This document shows, in pieces, positions 58,245-64,000 of a stretch of 64,000 nucleotides of DNA. Source of the stretch: an uncultured Nitrospira sp. (lineage in GTDB: Bacteria > Nitrospirota > Nitrospiria > Nitrospirales > Nitrospiraceae); assembly GCA_902500995.1 (NCBI GenBank), contig CABVSR010000013.1, forward strand, positions 1 to 64,000, in the 5' to 3' direction. Below the pieces are notes generated by a model. That model had not been told where the DNA came from. It saw nothing but the letters and a program-made list of their open reading frames with translations, and did not search any database. The stretch's first letter is position 1. The number at the start of each line of letters is the position of its first letter. Made by a program: the position numbers and the translations under genes.

Positions 58245-60923
58245 TTACGCCGCATGAGCCCCGAGAAACCGTTCAATTTCGTTGAGAATCGACGCCCGGA
58301 TTGTTTCCAGGCGGCCGGCGTCCTCCACCTTTTTGCTGTCTGACCCCGTCACGTAAAACACGTCGGCCACCTGATCGAGCCGGGTGGAAATCCTGGACGC
58401 ATGCACCGACAAGCCCAATTGAAAAATGGCGTTCGTGATAATGTACAGCAATCCCTGCCGATCATCCGCAAAAACATCCAGAATGGTAAAACGATCGGAC
58501 GTTTCATTGTCGATGCGCACTTCAGCCGGTTGCCGGTGAGCGGGTAATGATCGGCCCATGCTCAACCGGGCCCCGCGCCGCATCACCGCATCGATCGAGT
58601 GGCGGCCATTCAACACCTCCGTGATGGTTTCCCCGATCGACTCGCATCGCTCCGCAGGCGGCGCGCCCTGGTAATCGGGATCGGCCACTTGGAACGTATC
58701 GACGACCACGCCGTCTTTTCTGGTCACAATCTGCGCGTCTAAAATCTGCAACCCGCCTGCCGCCATCACCCCTGCAATTTTGGAAAACAATCCCGGGATG
58801 AGATCGTTATGCGCAATCACGGCATACTCACAAGTCCCCAATGGGGCATGGAATTCCGTCTCCACCACGACGCCGCCCTCTTCCAGGCGCCGAATGGCTT
58901 CGAGGTGCACCGCGATACGCCGTGGGCTGGTCCCATACACATATCGCAGGGGAAACTGTTCGAGTTCACAGCGAATCCAGGCCTTGTCGGCCGGGAGATC
59001 GCCGGGTGACTGTGCCGCCACATCATCGGCAATTCGCGCCAGCCGCCGGGGCTCATCGGCCGTCGCCCGCTCGCCGGACACTTCCTGCATGGCCCGCAGG
59101 TACAACTCGACCAGTAGAGATTCTTTCCATTTGGTGAGCACGTCGGGGCCCACTGCCGCGATGTCTGCAGCGGTTAACGCCAGCAACTTGCGCAGCACTT
59201 CCGGCGTGCCGACTTCGCGCGCGAACGGCAAGAGCACCTTTTCATCGTAGGGGTCGCGGCGGAACGCCGTGTGGGCCATCAACAAATGGCGGTGGACCAG
59301 CATGACCAGCGTGCGCGTGTCTGACTCGTCGAACCCCAGACGCGCGGCCGTTTCTTCCGCCAACCGCTTCCCGACTTCGCTATGATCTTCTTCATGGCCC
59401 TTCCCCAGGTCGTGAAGAAGGAGCGCCAGGTGCAGCAGATCTTTCCGCTTGATCTCCCGGTACACTTCACCGAGCACTCCGGCATGGTCGGCAAGCGCTT
59501 CGGCTTTTGCCACCGCCAGCAGACTATGCTCATCGACGGTGTACTTGTGATACTGATTGAATTGCATCAAGCCCCGCACCCGCGAAAACGCCGGCACCAG
59601 CTTTTCCAGGAGGTGCGCCCGATGCATGGCTTCCAAGGTCCGCGCCGTCCCCGGTCCCGCCAAAATGGAGAGAAAGGTGCGGCCGGCCTCCGGCGTATGG
59701 AACTGTTCGAGAGACAGCGTCTCCGCATGCCGGTGAATATCTTCCAGGAGAGACGGATCGATGCTCAGTTTGCGTGATCGGGCCAGATCGAACAGAGTCA
59801 GGAGCAAGGACGGTTGCCCGAGCACCTGCGAACGGAGTTCCGGCGGCACGGTCAGCGCCTCCCCGTCGACCGCAAAATATTTCTGAATGCGCGGAGACGG
59901 CAGCCGGCGCACGATTCGCTGCCACAGCGAGCGGCGGCGGCAGCGCTCGACAAATCGCATCATGGCCGCATGCAGCCCCATCGTGTGCCGATAGTATTGC
60001 TGCATGAACTGCTCGACGGCGAGCAAATGCGGACGATCGGCGAACCCGAGATGCTTCGCCAACCATACCTGTTCGTCGAACGTGAGAATTTCCTGCGCCA
60101 TGCCGGCTCGAATATGAAGAAACGAACGGACCCTCAACAGGAATTCGCGCGCGTCCTTGATGGCACGATAGTCGGATTGGGACAAAATTCCCCGGTCGGA
60201 GAGTTCGCGAATGGTGGGCGCCTGGAATCGCGCCGCACCGATCCATTGCAGCAGGTGGAGATCTCGTAAGCCGCCCTGGCTTTTTTTGACGTTCGGCTCC
60301 AGCAGATACACCGTCTCGCCGAACTTCTGGTACTCACGTTGCCGTTCGGCCACTTTCTGTTCGAGATACCCGTCGAAGCCGCTCGACGCAACTTTGCGTA
60401 CATACCGCGCATGGAACTGCTGGAAGAGCTCGGGACTTCCCGCCAGAAACCGAGCCTCCATCATGGAGGTGCGAACGGTCAGATCCGCCAGGCCCAACTC
60501 AATACAATCTTGAATGGTGCGTACGCTATGGCCGACCTGAAATCCGATATCCCAAAGCGGATGCAGCACCTGCTTCACCAGCTCAGGCATCACCTTGGCC
60601 GCATCCTGGTGAAACAGAAACATGAGGTCGATATCGGAATGGGGCGCCAGTTCCCGCCGGCCGTAGCCGCCGATTGCCACCAGACAACAATGTTGAAACC
60701 CTACCGTGGTGAGGGCCTCGCCGCCGGTCCGCGCGGCGGTCCGGTACCGGCCGATGATTACACCATCGACCATGTCTGTCGTAGCCGCGACCACCTCGTC
60801 GCCCGACGCACCGGCCATCAACCGGTGCTGAATCGCCTGACGCTGTTCAGCCAGCAGGTGGGCCACCGAGATGGGAGCCGAGTCCTGCACCATATGGGAA
60901 TCCGCGTTCAACGCCTGCGACAT
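58245..60923 (-). CDS. glnD: PII uridylyltransferase / uridylyl-removing enzyme
   Basis: Senses glutamine and uridylylates or deuridylylates PII. 892 residues. Order: nucleotidyltransferase (GGYGRRELAPHSDIDLMFLF, about 88-107), UR helical domain, HD hydrolase (LLLHDLGKGHEEDHSE), and two C-terminal ACT domains (YAVIAHNDLIPGLFSKIAGV; FTILDVFADDRQGLLYIITN). It starts 2 nt after the PII stop, so it is tightly coupled to its substrate gene. Confidence 0.97.
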   Translation of the reverse strand: MSQALNADSHMVQDSAPISVAHLLAEQRQAIQHRLMAGASGDEVVAATTDMVDGVIIGRYRTAARTGGEALTTVGFQHCCLVAIGGYGRRELAPHSDIDLMFLFHQDAAKVMPELVKQVLHPLWDIGFQVGHSVRTIQDCIELGLADLTVRTSMMEARFLAGSPELFQQFHARYVRKVASSGFDGYLEQKVAERQREYQKFGETVYLLEPNVKKSQGGLRDLHLLQWIGAARFQAPTIRELSDRGILSQSDYRAIKDAREFLLRVRSFLHIRAGMAQEILTFDEQVWLAKHLGFADRPHLLAVEQFMQQYYRHTMGLHAAMMRFVERCRRRSLWQRIVRRLPSPRIQKYFAVDGEALTVPPELRSQVLGQPSLLLTLFDLARSRKLSIDPSLLEDIHRHAETLSLEQFHTPEAGRTFLSILAGPGTARTLEAMHRAHLLEKLVPAFSRVRGLMQFNQYHKYTVDEHSLLAVAKAEALADHAGVLGEVYREIKRKDLLHLALLLHDLGKGHEEDHSEVGKRLAEETAARLGFDESDTRTLVMLVHRHLLMAHTAFRRDPYDEKVLLPFAREVGTPEVLRKLLALTAADIAAVGPDVLTKWKESLLVELYLRAMQEVSGERATADEPRRLARIADDVAAQSPGDLPADKAWIRCELEQFPLRYVYGTSPRRIAVHLEAIRRLEEGGVVVETEFHAPLGTCEYAVIAHNDLIPGLFSKIAGVMAAGGLQILDAQIVTRKDGVVVDTFQVADPDYQGAPPAERCESIGETITEVLNGRHSIDAVMRRGARLSMGRSLPAHRQPAEVRIDNETSDRFTILDVFADDRQGLLYIITNAIFQLGLSVHASRISTRLDQVADVFYVTGSDSKKVEDAGRLETIRASILNEIERFLGAHAA

Positions 60924-60925
60924 AT

Positions 60926-61300
<375 letters not shown>

Positions 61301-61360
61301 TCAGCGGAATGAAGCGTCCGACTAGGCTCATGAGAACCGATGGCTTGCGCATCGCTCGCG

Positions 61361-62689
61361 TCACGAATAGGCGCGTTCGTTATGTTGACTCAAATCCAGA
61401 CCGGTCGCTTCCTCTTCTGGCGAGACCCGCAGCCCCGTCATCGCATCGACGATTTTGAGGATGGCAAAGGTGCCGGCCAGCGTGAAGACCGTCGTGACGA
61501 CCACGACCAGGAATTGGATGCCGAACAAGCCGGGGTTGCCGAAGACCAGTCCATCGGCGCCTCCGGGATTGACGACCTTGCTGGCGAAGAGTCCTGTCGC
61601 CAGCACTCCGATCACCCCGCCGACTCCGTGGATGCCCACGACGTCAAGCGAGTCATCATAGCCGAATCGCCCCTTCCAGACAATCGCCGCGTAGCAAGAC
61701 ATGCCGGCAACCAAGCCGATGAGGATTGCCGGCAAGGCGCTAATATAGCCCGCCGCCGGCGTGACCGTCGCCAGGCCGGCTACCGCTCCGCTGGCTACTC
61801 CCAGCACCGTGGGTTTCCCGCGATGCACCCATTCCGCCCCGCACCACGAGAGGGCCCCCATGCACGCCGCCGCATGGGTCGCGATGACGGCCGAGACCGC
61901 CACGCCATTCGCCCCCAGCGCGCTCCCCCCGTTAAACCCGAACCAGCCGAACCACAGAAATCCTGTCCCGAGCAACGTCATCGGCAGATTGTGGGGCGCC
62001 ATGTAATCCGTTCCATAGCCCCGCCGCTGTCCGAGCACAATCGCGCAAACCAAGGCCGCCGTGCCGGAACTGATATGGATCACCGCCCCGCCGGCGAAAT
62101 CCAAGGCGCCCATCTGAGCCAGCCACCCTCCGCCCCAGATCCAATGTGCCAGCGGCACATAGACCAAGATCGACCACATGGCGGCAAACAGCACGACCGA
62201 CGTGAACCGCTTGCGTTCGGCAAAGGCGCCGGTGATCAGCGCGGGCGCGATGGCGGCAAACATCAACTGGAACAGCATGAACGCTTGATGCGGAATCGTG
62301 GGCCCGTAGACCGGATGCGGCTGGCTCCCCACCCCGCTGAGCCCGATCCAATCCAGTCCGCCGATGATCCCGCCTTTATCCGGTCCGAAGGCCAAGCTGT
62401 AGCCAAATACAATCCATAACAGGCTCACCACCCCCAGGATCATGATGCTCTGCATGATAGTCCCGAGCACATTCTTGGTGCGCACGAGCCCGCCGTAAAA
62501 TAGGGCAAGTCCCGGCATCAGCATGGCCAGCACGAAGGCTGACGAGACCAAAACCCACGCCGTATCGCCGCTGTCGACCTTGAGCGGCGCATTCTCCGCC
62601 CAGGCCTGCTCCGCTCCCGATCCCACTGCCAGGGCGAGTGCCCCTGCCAGGCCCACGATGAACGTTTTCCACTGCGCCGATGCCTTCAC
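61361..62689 (-). CDS. amt: Ammonium transporter
   Basis: Amt/MEP/Rh channel, trimeric, inner membrane. 442-residue precursor, GTG start (62689) preceded by GGAGGAAAG, with a signal peptide (about 5-31) and eleven helices. The twin histidines are recognisable in GAVIHISSGTAALV and VGIHGVGGVIGVLATG. The C-terminal tail is short. amt is followed by the PII gene at 96 nt, the classical amt-glnK pair with inverted gene order common outside Enterobacteria. Confidence 0.96.
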   Translation of the reverse strand: MKASAQWKTFIVGLAGALALAVGSGAEQAWAENAPLKVDSGDTAWVLVSSAFVLAMLMPGLALFYGGLVRTKNVLGTIMQSIMILGVVSLLWIVFGYSLAFGPDKGGIIGGLDWIGLSGVGSQPHPVYGPTIPHQAFMLFQLMFAAIAPALITGAFAERKRFTSVVLFAAMWSILVYVPLAHWIWGGGWLAQMGALDFAGGAVIHISSGTAALVCAIVLGQRRGYGTDYMAPHNLPMTLLGTGFLWFGWFGFNGGSALGANGVAVSAVIATHAAACMGALSWCGAEWVHRGKPTVLGVASGAVAGLATVTPAAGYISALPAILIGLVAGMSCYAAIVWKGRFGYDDSLDVVGIHGVGGVIGVLATGLFASKVVNPGGADGLVFGNPGLFGIQFLVVVVTTVFTLAGTFAILKIVDAMTGLRVSPEEEATGLDLSQHNERAYS

Positions 62690-62722
62690 GCTTTCCTCCT
62701 TCGGCTACGCTGCTTGCCAGAA

Positions 62723-62755
62723 GGCCTCCTCCCTCACCACGCTCAGGAGGAGGCC
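62723..62755 (-). terminator. Hairpin between porin and amt
   Basis: Minus strand GGCCTCCTCC and GGAGGAGGCC (10 perfect bp, 13-nt loop) followed by TTCTGG. A weak T tract suggests partial termination or an mRNA-stabilising hairpin that lowers amt expression relative to the porin. Confidence 0.55.
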
Positions 62756-62765
62756 CGGCAGAAGC

Positions 62766-63641
62766 TTAAAACGTCTTCGTGAACTTCAACTTATAAAAAT
62801 CCTGATTGTCTGTCAGATCTTTCCCTGCCGTGAACCGGAAGGCCATGTTCCCGGGCAGCTTCATTTCAACGTAGGGACCGATCCAGCGATAGTAATCTTG
62901 AGCCGCCCCCGGCGCGCTACTGTCGCGCGTCGTCAACAAATGCTCATAGTGAGCCCCGACAGACCACATGCTGTTCACCCGCACGCCGAGGTTCGCCCAG
63001 TAGTGCAGAAAGTCCCAGGTGCCCCGGCCGCCGGTCTGGCTGGTGCCCAAGCAATTCGTATCGACGAGGCCGCTGCAACCGGTTGCGCCGCCCCCTCCGC
63101 TGCCGCCCTCGCTACGGATCGCTTTGTAGTAGCCCAGATAGAACTCGCCCTCGAAACGATCGTCGAGGTAGTTCGCGATGATATTGGGTACGACGCCTTC
63201 AAATGCGGTGGTCCGCTCATTGACGCTCCCGCCGCCGTTCGGGAAAAACCCGCCGCGTGACGAGAGGAGTTGACCATGCACGAAACCGATCATCGGTGTG
63301 ACGGACAATCGTTTGTCCAACAGGGTGAAATTCAAGCCCACATCCGTTTCGAGCCAGGGCGCGTTATCGTGCACACCGATGCCGTTGATCATGGTCCAAT
63401 ATGTGAAATTAAACGCGAGGGCGATGTTATCGGTCAGACCGTAGGTCCCATAAATAGATGGATTGAAGCCGAAAAAACTGTCGGCCTGCATCGCCATCGT
63501 CACCGATACCGGGTGCTTGGTGGTGTCCATCAGGTCGTCCGTCGCAGCCTGCGCCTCGGCACATACTCCTCCCACTCCAAGAACCATTAAGGTTACGCCC
63601 AACACCCATGCCCGTGCCTGTCGCCCAACCAGCATATTCAT
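62766..63641 (-). CDS. Outer-membrane beta-barrel protein upstream of amt
   Basis: 291-residue precursor with signal peptide (about 5-32, ending AEAQA) and alternating amphipathic strands ending in Phe (KLKFTKTF), the C-terminal phenylalanine signature of outer-membrane barrels. Predicted porin-like; linkage to amt suggests a path for ammonium or small nitrogen compounds across the outer membrane, but specificity is not shown. GGAGG precedes the ATG. Confidence 0.8.
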   Translation of the reverse strand: MNMLVGRQARAWVLGVTLMVLGVGGVCAEAQAATDDLMDTTKHPVSVTMAMQADSFFGFNPSIYGTYGLTDNIALAFNFTYWTMINGIGVHDNAPWLETDVGLNFTLLDKRLSVTPMIGFVHGQLLSSRGGFFPNGGGSVNERTTAFEGVVPNIIANYLDDRFEGEFYLGYYKAIRSEGGSGGGGATGCSGLVDTNCLGTSQTGGRGTWDFLHYWANLGVRVNSMWSVGAHYEHLLTTRDSSAPGAAQDYYRWIGPYVEMKLPGNMAFRFTAGKDLTDNQDFYKLKFTKTF

Positions 63642-63719
63642 GACGCCTCCAAAGAGAGAAGAAGTGAAAGTGGCCCGCTTCTAACCCGCCGTGCCCGACG
63701 AGCTGGAAGTTCCGTCACT

Positions 63720-63762
63720 CTGGCGCCATTGCCAGTGTTGCTGACCGACGTCGTTGTCGGTC
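63720..63762 (-). promoter_or_regulatory. ANTAR-type tandem hairpins (porin-amt leader)
   Basis: Minus strand: GACCGAC-AACGAC-GTCGGTC (63762-63743), 7-nt linker, CTGGC-AATGGC-GCCAG (63735-63720). Both loops are hexamers with A1 and G4, and the second loop is identical to P1 of the nirC leader. No T-rich terminator overlaps here; instead ATGGCGCC (63729-63722) could pair with GGCGTCAT (63647-63640) over the porin ribosome-binding site and start, suggesting a translational switch. Confidence 0.65.
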
Positions 63763-63776
63763 GGGATACGACCTGC

Positions 63777-64000
63777 CTACCGATATCCGTTGGTGATCGG
63801 CATCCGCCGGTCCTTGCCGAATGCCCGATGCGTGATCTTGATGCCGAGCGGCGCTTGCCTGCGCTTATATTCGCTGCGATCGACCATCACCATGACCCGT
63901 GCCACAGTCTCCCGATCAAACCCCATGGCCACGATGTCCTCGAGGGCGCGATCCTCCTCGACATAGGCCTTCAAGATGGGATCCAACACAGGATAGGGCG
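63777..64000 (-). CDS. nadE: Glutamine-dependent NAD+ synthetase, C-terminal end (cut by window edge)
   Basis: About 73 C-terminal residues. [20 protein letters not shown] followed by KDRRMPI is the terminal block of NadE, which amidates nicotinic acid adenine dinucleotide. The frame runs open to the right edge, and the stop TAG is at 63777. It is on the same strand as the porin-amt genes; the 135-nt gap holds the ANTAR-type hairpins. Confidence 0.85.
   Translation of the reverse strand, partial: PYPVLDPILKAYVEEDRALEDIVAMGFDRETVARVMVMVDRSEYKRRQAPLGIKITHRAFGKDRRMPITNGYR

Overview
The window looks like chromosomal DNA of a Nitrospira-lineage nitrite oxidiser. It is GC-rich and densely coding, with long same-strand gene runs. 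The best taxonomic marker is a periplasmic chlorite dismutase that strongly resembles the characterised Nitrospira enzyme. A cyanase, a NirC-type nitrite channel and a ferredoxin-type nitrite reductase in one cluster fit the same picture. No rRNA, tRNA, CRISPR array, phage or insertion sequence was recognised.

Layout. 1-6.5 kb (minus strand): housekeeping genes aroC (cut by the edge), aspS, a pseudouridine synthase, guaA and guaB. 6.5-9.5 kb: a large double NHL-propeller protein. 9.8-29.8 kb: mixed genes, including scpAB, a pentapeptide-repeat protein, an exported Lon-type protease domain, a histone-H1-like protein, a cupredoxin, a PqqD-like/methyltransferase protein, a Ppx/GppA phosphatase, recG, a membrane-anchored TPR/gluzincin protease, several unknown genes, a TlpA-like redox protein and a nucleotidyltransferase-family protein. 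29.8-41.6 kb (minus strand): narK-like, ribBA, ribH, nusB, purB, cld, purC, a small membrane protein, purS, purQ, purL and purF, with cld translationally coupled to purB. 41.8-46.6 kb (plus strand): an RpoH-like sigma factor, an exported DMFA2_C-like protein and groESL.

The right third is a nitrogen-assimilation region. Two divergent genes at 46.6-50.8 kb each encode a GlnE-type nucleotidyltransferase, instead of one two-domain GlnE; the second also carries two N-terminal ACT-like domains. Further right, on the minus strand, come an outer-membrane protein, Amt, PII (GlnB/GlnK), GlnD, GlnA, then NirC, CynS, a small winged-helix-like protein, NirA and a CBS protein. PII keeps Tyr51 and GlnA keeps Tyr397, so the classical uridylylation/adenylylation cascade is plausible.

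The most interesting signal is regulatory RNA. The glnA-nirC gap holds a promoter followed by two hairpins with A1/G4 hexaloops. The second overlaps an intrinsic terminator, and the arrangement is repeated (imperfectly) before a second, stronger terminator just upstream of nirC. A further pair of such hairpins lies before the porin-amt-glnB-glnD-glnA run. This is the architecture of ANTAR-protein antitermination (NasR/NasT/EutV type) and suggests that one RNA-binding regulator controls ammonium, nitrite and cyanate assimilation here. No ANTAR protein is encoded in the window.
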